Shown here: positions 13,829 to 23,165 of the stretch, piece after piece | How positions within the stretch are numbered: the stretch's first letter is position 1 | Layout of the letters: each line of letters starts with the position of its first letter | DNA from: Larix kaempferi | Taxonomy: Eukaryota > Streptophyta > Pinopsida > Pinales > Pinaceae | Reading direction: 5' to 3' | Assembly (NCBI GenBank): GCA_027924585.1 | Contig: BSBM01002119.1 | Span: 1-64,000, forward strand | DNA: 64,000 bases | The notes under the pieces: generated by a model | Seen by the model: only the letters and a program-made list of their open reading frames with translations | What the model was told of the DNA's origin: nothing | The model's database searches: none | Made by a program: the position numbers and the translations under genes

Positions 13829-14620
13829 AGAAAAAGAAGTCCAGCATGGGCCAGAGACATTATTCAAGGAGCTAAAAAGTATGGAGCTCCTGAAGGCTCC
13901 ACTAGAGAAAGGAAGAAACCAAAGCTAGTATCCAACTATATGGCTTTGATGTGTAATCTAGTGGATTAGGAACCTACTAGCTATGAAGAAGCAGTTCAGA
14001 AGAAAGAATGGGTAGAAGCAATGACAGAAGAATACCAGTCAATAATGAAAAATGATGTTTGGGATATAGTTCCCAAACCAAAAGATAAAAGTGTAGTGTC
14101 CTCCAAATGGATATTCAAGATAAAACATGCTGCGGATGGTAGCATTGAAAAATATAAGGCAAGATTTGTAGCCAGAGGATTCTCTCAAAAAGAGGGAATT
14201 GACTATGAAGAAACATTTGCACCAGTTGCTAGGTACACTTCCATTAGAGCTATCATGGCACTTGCATCGATGATGAAATGGAAACTACACTAGATGGATG
14301 TTAAGACAGCCTTCCTGAATGGTGTAATTGAAGAAGAAGTGTACATAGAACAACCACTTGGATTTGAGGTAGAAGATGGAAGAACTCATGTATGCAAACT
14401 GAAGAAGGATTTGTATGGGTTGAAGCAAGCTCCTAGAGCTTGGTATGGAAGGATTGACAGTTTCTTGACAAGCATGGGCTTTACTAAGAGTAAAGCTGAT
14501 CCTAACCTTTATCTCAAAGTTATGAATGATGAACCTGTTATATTATTATTGTATGTAGATGATCTATTTCTGACTGGAAATGAGAGACAGATTATCGAGT
14601 GGAAGAAGAAGCTCTCTTGA
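13829..14620 (+). pseudogene. Copia A reverse transcriptase, N-terminal and palm parts
   Basis: Same frame as gag and integrase. The RT opens with [12 protein letters not shown] and VWDIVPKP, followed by KWIFKIK and [14 protein letters not shown]. Stops interrupt it at TAG 13967, TAG 14291 (where the family has Gln before MDVKTAFLNG) and TGA 14618. The catalytic LYVDD motif is intact near 14550, and LYGLKQAPRAWY lies upstream of it. The enzyme copies element RNA into cDNA inside virus-like particles. All three stops could come from single C-to-T changes. Confidence 0.92.
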
Positions 14621-15514
14621 GAATTTGAGATGAAAGATCTCAGATTGATGCACTACTTCTTAGGCCTGGAAGTATGGCAAGACCCAAAAGGGATCTTTCT
14701 AAATCAGGGTAAGTATGCTATGGAGATTTTGAAAAGATTCGATATGTTGGACTGTAAAGCCATGGCCACTCCCATGGACTCCAACTTGAAGTTATTAGTA
14801 GATAACTCATCAGATTTAGTGGACATAAATCTGTATAGACAGATTATTGGATCATTAATGTATTTGACTAACACTAGACCAGACATATGTTTTGCTATGA
14901 ATACCTTGAGTCAGTATCTGGTGGAACCTAGAAGAGTTCACATGATAGCTGCAAAACATGTGATAAGGTACTTAAAAGGTACAATAGATTTTGGACTTTA
15001 CTATAGTGGAGATCATGATTTCAATTTGCATGGCTACACTGATGCTGATTGGGAAGGAAGTGTATCAGACAGGAAGAGTACATTGGGAGGATGTTATTGT
15101 CTGGGATCTGCTATGATCTCGTGGTATAGCAGGAAGCAGTCTAGTGTGGCTCTCAGCACAGCTGAAGCAGAATACATAGCTACTGGCTCTACCAGTTGTG
15201 AAGCAGTATGGCTACGTAAGTTATTATCAGGACTGTTTGACTTAGAGATGCAACCCACTATGATTCTGTGTGATAACCAGAGTTGTATCAAGATGACTGA
15301 GAATCCAGTATTTCATGATAAGTCAAAACACTTAGAGATCCATTATTTCTATATACGGGATATGGTGCAAAAAGGAGCTATCAAGCTCGAATATGTGAGC
15401 ACAGACGAGCAAGTTGCTGATATACTAACCAAACGTCTGTCTCGTGTAAAGTTTGAGCATTTCTGAGACAAGCTTGGTGTAGTTCAAAAGGACTCTCCTC
15501 GAAAGGGGGAGTGA
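14621..15514 (+). pseudogene. Copia A RT C-terminus and RNase H
   Basis: Continues in frame after TGA 14618 with FEMKDLRLMHYFLGLEVW. The RNase H domain shows DADWEGSVSDRKST, the STAEAEYIA block and CDNQSCIKMTENPVFH, so its acidic residues are present. A TGA at 15464 cuts the last 16 codons; downstream the frame reads DKLGVV...PRKGE and ends naturally at TGA 15512-15514, as it does in Copia B (21511). RNase H removes the RNA strand during cDNA synthesis. Confidence 0.92.
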
Positions 15515-15599
15515 TATGATAGATGAAGATATCTTTGGGTACTGGTATCAATGTGGATACCTATATTGATGATGAGATTGCTTATCTAGATTATATGTT

Positions 15600-15925
15600 T
15601 GCTTGTATTGATGAGGATACTTGCATCTATGTTTTGTTTGCTTGTATTGATAAGGATACTTGCATCTATGTTATGTTTACTTGTATTGATGAGAATACTT
15701 GCATATGTACTTGTATTGATTAGGATACTTGTATTGATGATGTGTATACATGTATTGATGAGGATACTTGTATTGATGATGTGTATACTTGTATTGATGA
15801 GGATACTTGTATTGATGATGTGTATACTTGTATTGATGAGGATACTTGTATTGATGATATGTATACTTGTATTGATGAGGATACTTGTATTGATGATACA
15901 TACTAATGATACCTGTATTGATGAG
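15600..15925 (+). repeat. Copia A 3' spacer, minisatellite 1 (39-bp unit)
   Basis: Repeats built from 'tgtattgatgaggatact' alternating with 'tgtattgatgatgtgtat' give a 39-bp higher-order unit, preceded by looser 54-bp versions ('ttgcatctatg'). The unit length is a multiple of three, so short frames (CIDEDT-type) stay open through it, but stops break them and no start context or family supports translation. Confidence 0.9.
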
Positions 15926-16019
15926 GATACTGTATCAATGATGTGCGTACCTGTTTCAACGATAAGGTTGAAGATGAGGTTGCTTGTTCTGACGATGAGG
16001 TTGATGGAGGATTGTATCA

Positions 16020-16690
16020 TCCTTGGACTTCAATCCTAAAGTGATCCGTAGACAGATGTCTTCGAGAATGCGGTTCCTAGCGAACGATGAGGATTGTATC
16101 ATCCCTGGACTTCAATCCTAAAGTGATCCGTAGACAGATGTCTCCGAGAATATGGTCCTTAGTGGACGTATATAGGACTGCATCGTCCCTGAGCATTTGG
16201 TTCAAAATGTACATGACAGGATTGCATCATCCTTGGACTTATGTCCTAAAGTGATAGGGATTGATCATCCCGTAAGTGGATCGGGATTGCATCATCCTTG
16301 GACTTATGTCCTAAAGTGATAAGGACTAATCATCTTGTAAGTAGATTGGGATTGCATCGTCCCTAGACATGGTGAGGTGTCTTAAAGTGATAAGGACTAA
16401 TCATCCTATAAGTAGATTGGGATTGCATCATCCCTAGACATGGTGAGGTGTCTTAAAGTGATAAGGACTAATCATCCTGTAAATAGATTGGGATTGCATC
16501 ATCCCTAGACATGGTGAGGTGTCTTAAAGTGAGAAGGATTGATCATCCTGTAAGTTGATCTGGATTGCATCATCCATAGACATGAGAGATGTCTTAAAGT
16601 GAGAGGGATTGATCATCCCGTAAGTGGATCATGATTGTATCATCCTTGGACCTATGTACTAAAGTGAGAGGGATTGATCATCCCGTAATT
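16020..16690 (+). repeat. Copia A 3' spacer, minisatellite 2 (71-bp unit)
   Basis: Units start near 16348, 16419, 16490 and 16561, exactly 71 bp apart, with less regular copies on both sides. Each holds 'ggattgcatcatcc' and 'ggactaatcatcc' or 'ggattgatcatcc', short imperfect palindromes. Two longer copies near 16015 and 16090 share 'gtgatccgtagacagatgtc'. The array is part of the element, not host DNA. Confidence 0.92.
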
Positions 16691-16747
16691 GGATCGTGTG
16701 TATTGCAGGATATGCTACTGTTGTACTGTGATCGACTAGATCCAGTT

Positions 16748-16990
16748 GATGACGATGCTGATGATCGTGTGATGACGATGCTGATGATCGTGTGATGACG
16801 ATGCTGATGATCGTGTGATGACGATGCTGATGATCGTGTGATGACGATGCTGATGATCGTGTGATGATGATGCTGATGATCGTGTGATGACGATGTTGAT
16901 GATCGTGTGATGACAATGCTGATGATCGTGTGATGATGATGCTAATGATCGTGTGATGATGATGCTGATGATTGTGTGATGATGATGTAG
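16748..16990 (+). repeat. Copia A 3' spacer, minisatellite 3 (23-bp unit)
   Basis: About ten tandem copies of a 23-bp unit containing 'gatgacgatgctgatgatcg'. Later copies change C to T in 'gacgat', giving 'gatgat'. 23 is not a multiple of three, so the array is not a coding repeat in one frame, though frames stay open by chance. Confidence 0.93.
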
Positions 16991-17190
16991 CTGTTCGAGT
17001 GCTGCAGAAGATGAAGACTTAGTACTGAAGATGTTGATGTTCCAGTATTGAATATCTTGAAGATGTTCCAGTAACTGCTTGAGTTACTGATGATGTATAA
17101 AGAAAGCTTCCAATGATTTATAGATATATCATGTATCATGTAGTCGATGACTCCTTGCTCCTGTAGTTGTTGTTATAATATTCTTCTCGT

Positions 17191-17200
17191 TAAGGGGGAG
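17191..17200 (+). other. polypurine tract of Copia A
   Basis: AAGGGGGAG ends directly at the 3' LTR. It is the plus-strand DNA primer. A closely similar tract precedes the 3' LTR in B (23157-23165) and C (minus strand, 57714-57726). Confidence 0.93.
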
Positions 17201-17695
17201 TGTTGAAATATTGTAACTTCAAAGAATATTATATTTGTATTATTTCGGAGATGTTTTATTCCTCCGACGGGACTCTATTGTATATCCAGAGATGTTTATT
17301 CCTCCATTGGATTATGGGAACTAGGGTTATTAGATCTCCTATGTGGGGATCAGCCCGAAGTTATTTTATCGGAGGTTATTAGACTCAATTTGACAAGTCA
17401 TCCTCATAGGGTAAAAAGTCAGTTGGAAAACAAGTATAAGTAGAGGAGGTTGTTCCTCACTTAAATCACTTGTTCTCACACTTCTATTGTGCGCATAAGA
17501 GAGAGAGAGTTCTGCATAGGAGGAGAAGGAGCCCTTGTTGTGGTCTACTATCTTGTATTGGGTTGATTATCTATATTGAGGAAAGCTTTGCTGGGTTTTC
17601 TACCCCATGAGGGTTTCCCAGGGTATATATGTGTCTATCTTGTGATTGTGTTTCTTTCAGTGATCTTGCTTGTGCATTTATGCTAGAATTTAACA
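17201..17695 (+). repeat. Copia A 3' LTR
   Basis: 495 bp, matching the 5' LTR with about 15 substitutions and no length change. It starts TGTTGAAAT and ends TTTAACA. Confidence 0.97.
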
Positions 17696-17700
17696 TCTTT
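17696..17700 (+). repeat. target site duplication of Copia A, right copy
   Basis: TCTTT, identical to 10497-10501. Host sequence (the B LTR) continues with GAAGAACATTCTAC. Confidence 0.95.
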
Positions 17701-17932
17701 GAAGAACATTCTACTTGTACTTTATTATTGTAACTCCGTTGGAGATATCTTACCTGCGTTCGTGGATGTCGTTATTATATTTGGTCATGTAAAAGTCATG
17801 AGGTGAAACCTCCATTTTAATTCGGGTCGTTAGTACCCAAAAGAATGTAATATAAATATTATTTAGAGACGTCGGCCCAATTAAGTTAATGAGGCCGACC
17901 TGGTTAGGTTAACTGTCAAGTGAAAAGTAAAG

Positions 17933-17941
17933 TATAAATAG
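17933..17941 (+). promoter_or_regulatory. TATA box of Copia B LTR
   Basis: Perfect TATAAATAG followed by GAGGGAG. The matching position in the 3' LTR (near 23417) reads TATAGATAG. Confidence 0.6.
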
Positions 17942-18509
17942 AGGGAGTCTTTCCCTCATTTGTACCATTCACTCACTCATGCATTGTGCATTAGAGGAGA
18001 GAGAGAGTTTACGAAGGAGGAGGAGGATTGGATTGGCTCTAGAGTTTGGGTTTTTGTCTCTTTTATTTGTGAGACCTATTTTAGTGCATTGTAATTTGGT
18101 CATCTATATTGAGGAATTTCTTTCTAGTTTTTCTTCACCTTGAGGGTTTCCTAGGATATATTGTTGTGTACCCATCCAAGTCGCATCTACTAAAGTGGAA
18201 TTTTTGAGTGGAAGTCGCATAGGAACATGCACCCATCCAAGGCGCATCTACTGGCACCAAGATCAAAATTTCTCAACGGATAAATCTTCCAGAAAGTCAA
18301 ACCCTAGTTTGACTTTGGACTAGAAAAACCAGAAAACTAGAAAATGCAATCCAGAATTTCGCAAGTCCAATTTCAGGGGTGAAATTATGAATTCTTCATA
18401 AATAGATTGTACCAACATACTTGCCTCATTCAAGCACATCTCTTGATGAGTTAAGTTTTCATTTTTGAGAAATTTTAATTTTTGGTCTTTTTCTGTTCTC
18501 TGAGATAAT

Positions 18510-19274
18510 ATGGCTCCAAGCACCAAGCTTGATGACAAGTTGGAAGGAATAGAAAATTTCCATGCTTGGAAATATAGGATTGGACTCATTCTAGAAGAGA
18601 ATGATCTTTCAAATTTTGTTAAAGTGGTTGTGCCAGAACTCGAAGTAGATGAAGCAAAGGAAAAGCATAAGAAGGATATGATTAGAGCTATGCAAATCAT
18701 AGCAGACTCCATCAAAGATCACTTGATTCCTCAAGTGTCCTCCAAGAAAACTATGAAGGAGATGTATGATTCCCTATCAAGAATGTATGAACGAATAAAA
18801 AATAATCGAAAGATGAATCTTGGAACTCAAATCAAAAGTACAAATATGAGTGAAAGTGAATCCATCCAAAAATATTTTATAGGGGTTTCTCAATTCAAAG
18901 AACAACTAGAAGCAATTGGAGACAACCTTGATGAAGATGAGTTGGTCATGCCCGCTCTCAATGGTCTTTCTAGACCTTGGGACTCTTTTATCCAGACAAT
19001 GTGTGCAAGAAAGGAAAGTCTACTATTTGAAGATGTATGGGAAGAATGTGTTCAAGAGGAAGCTAGAGTGGCAAATCGAGAAGCACTACTCAGAGAGGAT
19101 GATTAATATCTAGCTAGCCATACTAAAAGAGGAAAAGGAAAATATCAGTACCAGAAGGAAACTCATAAGGAGTTTCAGAAGTACAAGAAGAGAGACTTCT
19201 CTTCATATCAATGTTATTATTGTGATAAAATGGGACATATTGCTAAAAATTGTCCAGTAAGAAAAGAAGAATAA
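18510..19274 (+). pseudogene. Copia B gag
   Basis: ATG at 18510 starts MAPSTKLDDKLEG, clearly homologous to Copia A gag, with WKYRIGLILEEN, a long capsid domain and a LDEDELVMPALNG block. TAA at 19104 interrupts it where A has Gln (DDQ); reading continues in frame through a Lys-rich region to an intact zinc knuckle, CYYCDKMGHIAKNC (about 19213-19254), ending at TAA near 19272. The knuckle is better preserved than in the younger Copia A. Gag would form the RNA-packaging particle. Confidence 0.88.
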
Positions 19275-20420
19275 TGAAAGACATCATGCTCATTTTTCCG
19301 AAGATGAAGAAGAAGAAGAAGAACCTCCCAAGAAGTTACCAAAGGAAGAAATCAAAGAATATTTCTTATAATAGTGGTTCTTCAAAGCAATCTCTCCAAT
19401 CTTGAAGAAGAGGACTCCCCTAAGAAATTTTCACTAGGGGAATAGGAGAATCAAAATACAAGATTGATTTAGGAACTCTGATGATGAAGAAGAATTTATT
19501 ATATCTCACCTCTAGAAAGAGTTTAGAATTTCTTTTATAAAAGATGTAGTTGTTATTCAGTCAAAAGAAGTTGGCTCATATAAGATAACTTAGAAACAAC
19601 TTTGATCTATGGTAGAAGACTGGATCAACATTATAGATCATAAGCAAGAAAGGCACAGGACCTTAGAATCAGACGATGATGGAGAGCTCACCATCAGACA
19701 TTCCAGTAATCCCCGGAAGGAGACTAGGATCAAAAGAGATCCTACCAAACAAACAAATTAAGAAAAGTATTTGAATTATTATTTTTATCAAATTGTTTAA
19801 ATGATAGTAACCATTTGTGTACACATTTAGTTAGGATGTGTGTTATGCATGTTAGAATGTTTGCATTGATATGCATGTTGAAGGTAAGTGAGCTATGATA
19901 CTATACAACATTACATTGCTACTTATCTAGAGTAAAACCTCTTTGCTGACATATTGGGAGCAGTGCACGCTCATAATAATGTTATTGTAGAGATGGAAGG
20001 AATCTAGAAAGTTATCGTATAAATACGGGATATCGATGCATGTGGTGTTGAAGCATTGGCTAAGATAGCTTTGTTTTATGCATATGTTTTGGAAACTATG
20101 AAATGGTTCTAACCATGGTATTGAATTTGACTTGTAGGAAGTATCGTATAATGATCACCTACAAATGAAGAATGATGAGACTTGTTTTGTAGAACAAGTG
20201 AAAATGGTTCAACTATAAACAAAACTTATGAAATCAAGTAGAGGAAGTTGACATGATGAGATGTTTCTCTAATATCCAGACTCATGGTATAATTGAAGTA
20301 GAAGAAGATATCGAGCAACCTCTCGGACTCAAAGAAACACATGTGTGCAGATTGAAGAAGACTTTGTACGGGCTTAGAAAACACCAATGGGATAGAATGA
20401 TGAGATCAAGGATCACCTAG
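19275..20420 (+). pseudogene. Copia B degenerate centre: protease scrap, unassigned DNA, RT scrap
   Basis: An acidic Glu-rich stretch leads to NSGSSK near 19366, the protease active-site position, with Asp replaced by Asn and upstream sequence deleted. Integrase is not recognisable. A 50-codon open stretch at about 19611-19759 (VEDWINIIDHKQ...) resembles nothing I can name. From about 19900 to 19990 the sequence matches Copia C (61490-61590, opposite strand). Near 20285-20380 an RT scrap reads as the region after FLNG and up to LYGL. B appears to have lost most of pol by deletion. Confidence 0.65.
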
Positions 20421-20739
20421 AGTGATGATACATCAACCTTTGCTACAAGGTTGAAAATGAGAAGCTCATAGATGGGTGCAAGAGAGAAATTACAACAGAG
20501 TGTGAGATACTGGTATCCACTGACTTAGAAAGATGAATAAATGAATACACGGAAGATTATTAGAAGAGAAGGCTACCAGTCACTCCATTGCAAAATGTGC
20601 CAATACAGAAAGTATAAAATAATGCAGGGAGGATAGTGCTAAGTTATAGAAGGAGTAGGAAAGCTCTACTTCATAGGAAGTGACTACAGTATAGATGGAG
20701 AAAGGCTTTCACTTAGTCTTTATTTGCGAAAAAGGTTGT

Positions 20740-21511
20740 TTACCCCAGTATGCAGTAGAAATCCTGAAAATGCTTGATATGTTGGAGTGCAAAACCATGG
20801 CTACACCCATGGATACAAATTTGAAGTTGTTGTCTGATGCTTCATCAGAATTAGTGGATATGACACCACATAGACAAATATATTCTTTGTTGTGAACACC
20901 TTGCGTCAGTATCTGGTCGAGCCTAGATGTGTTCACCTTGTAGCTACAAAGCATGTGATGAGGTACCTAAAAGGTACAATAGACTATGGTCTCAATTATA
21001 CTAGAGATCATGATTTCAGACCATATGCTTAAATATAGATTCAGATTGGGCAAGAAGTGTCTTAGACAGAAAGAGAACTTTAGGTGGATGTTACAGTCTG
21101 GGTTCAGCCATGGTCTCATGGCTAAGCAGGAACCAGTCTAGTGTTTTTCTCAGCACTGAAGAAGCATAATATATTGCAACATCTTCTACCAGTTGTGAAG
21201 CTATATGGATTCAGAGGTTGTTATCAGGTCTATTTGATCTCGAGTTAGATACCACAGTGATTCTATGTAATAACCAGAGCTGTATAAAGATGATAGAGAA
21301 CCTTGTGTTCCATGATAAGTCGAAGAACATAGAAATACAGTATTTCTACATCCATGATATGGTGCAGAAGGGAGCTATAAACCTCCAATATGTGAGTACT
21401 GGTGAGCAGGTTACAGAAATGTTGACTAAGCCTCTGTCTTGTGTGAAGTTTGAGAACTTCCATGATAAGATTAGTGTAGTCTGTAAGGACTTCCCTCGAA
21501 AGGGGGAGTAG
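20740..21511 (+). pseudogene. Copia B RT C-terminus and RNase H remnant
   Basis: Homologous to 14710-15514 of Copia A: ILKMLDMLECKTMATPMD, then a deletion, then VRYLKGTID-type sequence, RKRTLGGCYSLGSAMVSW-type sequence and CNNQSCIKMIENLVFHDK. The last 97 codons (21218-21511) are open and end PRKGE followed by TAG, the natural polyprotein end of this family. Several stops and small indels lie upstream. The catalytic Asp of the CDNQS block is Asn here. Confidence 0.85.
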
Positions 21512-21529
21512 TGCTGATGATATGGTGGT

Positions 21530-22480
21530 GCATATGGGATTGATCATCCCTAGACAGTCATCCCGTAATTCCAAAAGGAAGGATTGTTTGATCATTACCA
21601 AGTTAATGGACTAGAGTCCCGTAATTCTGAAAATAAGGATTGCCCATGATCCCTAATTCTGAAAGGAAGGATCACTAGTGTTGTTGGACTAAATCCCTAG
21701 TTCCGAAAGGAAGGATTCTCCATGATCCCTAGTTCCGAAAGGAAGGATCACCAGTGTTGTTGCACTAAATCCCTAGTTTTGAAAGGAAGGATTATCCATG
21801 ATCCCTAGTTCTGAAAGGAAGGATTATCCATGATCCCTAGTTCTGAAAGGAAGGATTATCCATGATCCCTAGTTTTGAAAGGAAGGATCACCAGTGTTGT
21901 TGGACTGAATCCCTAGTTCCAAAAGGAAGGATTGTCCATGATCCCTAGTTCCGAAAGGAAGGATCACTAGTGTTGTTGGACTGAATCCCTAGTTCGAATA
22001 GGAAGGATAACCAACTTTGTTGGACTGAATACCTAGTTCTGAAAGGAAGGATTGTCCATGATCCCTAGTTCTGAAAGGAGGATCACCTGTGTTGTTGGAA
22101 TGAATCCCTAGTTCTGAAAGGAAGGATTGTCCATGATCCCTAGATCCAAAAGGAAGGATCACCAGTGTTTTTGGAATGGGTCCCTAGTTTTGAAAGGAAG
22201 GATTGTCCATGATCCCCAGTTCTGAAAGGAAGGATCACCAGTGTTGTAGGACTAAATCCCTAGTTTCGAAAGGAAGGATCACCAGAGTTGATGGACTGGT
22301 TCCCGTAATTCAGAAAGGAAGGACTATCCATGATCCCACAATTTCGAAAGGAAGGATCACCTATGTTGTCCATGATCCCATAATTACGAAAGGAAAGATC
22401 ACCTATATTGAACTTAATACTGAAATTCCGAAAGGAAGGATCATATTGGTTGTTGATGCACCTGTTACCAGAGATGATGT
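21530..22480 (+). repeat. Copia B 3' spacer, minisatellite (about 75 bp, two-part unit)
   Basis: More than ten copies of a two-part unit: 'ccctagttctgaaaggaagg' followed by 'attgtccatgat' or by 'atcaccagtgttgttggact'. Copies vary by point changes and partial units. The position is equivalent to the arrays of Copia A (16020-16690) and C, but the unit is unrelated in length. Confidence 0.92.
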
Positions 22481-22489
22481 TGCTCCAGC

Positions 22490-22985
22490 CTTGAGCTATT
22501 GACGATGATGATGTTATTCCAGCTTTATGTTGATGAGCCAGCCTCATGCTGCCATTGTTGTTGTTGTTGTTTCATTATCTACTTATTGATGACTGATGTT
22601 GTTCCAGTATTCATATACTGATGATGATGTTTTTCCAGCAAATTATTTTTGACAATGATGATGATGTTGATGGTGATATTCCAGCAGATTATATTGATGT
22701 TCCAGCAAATTCTTGCTGAAGATGATGATGATGATAGTTCATCTCTATACTGAAGACAATGATGATGATACTTCATCTCTGTAGTAAAGATGATGATGCA
22801 AAAGATGATGTTCCAGTGCTACAGATGATGATGTTCTAGGTTTGTGCTGCAGATGATGATGTTCCAGGTTTGTGCTGCAGATGATGTTGTTCCAACTTCG
22901 TGCTATAGATGATGATGTTCCAGCTTCGTGTTATAGATGATGATGTTCCAGCTCCGTGATACAGATGTTGATGATGTTACAACAA
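22490..22985 (+). repeat. Copia B 3' spacer, GATGATGTTCCAG repeats
   Basis: Irregular short repeats of 'gatgatgatgttccag' and 'ttcgtgctatagatgatgat'. Like the GATGAC array of Copia A, they lie between the larger minisatellite and the polypurine tract. The conserved 'cttccaatgatttatagata' follows at 23022. Confidence 0.85.
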
Positions 22986-23156
22986 GTTGTTCCAGTTGCT
23001 TATATTGATGTAGTTGAAGAACTTCCAATGATTTATAGATATACCAACCAATGTTCCAAATGATGTTGTTGATGATGCCTCCTCCTCCCTCCTTTCGATG
23101 ATGTTGTGTAGAGCCACACCTGTTGTTTTTGTTGTTAATAGAATAACATTCTTGTT

Positions 23157-23165
23157 AAAGGGGAG
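23157..23165 (+). other. polypurine tract of Copia B
   Basis: AAAGGGGAG directly before the 3' LTR. Compare AAGGGGGAG in Copia A. Confidence 0.88.

Larger units (their letters stand above)
10502..17695 (+). mobile_element. Copia A: complete Ty1/Copia LTR retrotransposon, decayed coding region
   Basis: The element is structurally complete at 7194 bp. It has 495-bp LTRs (10502-10996 and 17201-17695) with TG...CA ends, a 12-bp initiator-Met-type primer binding site directly after the 5' LTR, one gag-pol frame, a 1.7-kb repeat-filled spacer, a polypurine tract touching the 3' LTR, and a perfect TCTTT target duplication. Domain order is gag, protease, integrase, RT, RNase H, which defines Copia. 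The LTRs differ at about 15 positions by eye (about 3%), so the insertion is not very recent. Six in-frame stops make it non-autonomous today. Confidence 0.97.
17696..18170 (+). repeat. Copia B 5' LTR, second fragment
   Basis: Continues the LTR begun at 10482 and aligns with the B 3' LTR (23181 onward), including 'ttggtcatgtaaaagtcatg' and 'gtaatataaatattattta'. Similarity stops after 'ttgtgtacc', about 60 bp before the expected LTR end. The true LTR end and primer site therefore appear deleted or replaced. In their place 'cccatccaag(t/g)cgcatctact' occurs twice (about 18171 and 18231). Confidence 0.88.

Noticed and set aside
15523-15723. Small protein with CIDEDT-type repeats after Copia A pol
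   Set aside because: The frame exists only because the 39-bp unit is a multiple of three; it is broken by TAG and has no counterpart in B.
16748-16990. CRISPR-like regular array
   Set aside because: Units are contiguous with no unique spacers, and the sequence is a retrotransposon spacer in plant-like DNA. The same applies to the arrays at 57925-59745.
22203-22547. Frames of about 95-99 codons on both strands in the Copia B array
   Set aside because: Produced by repetition of the array unit; not supported by any start or family.
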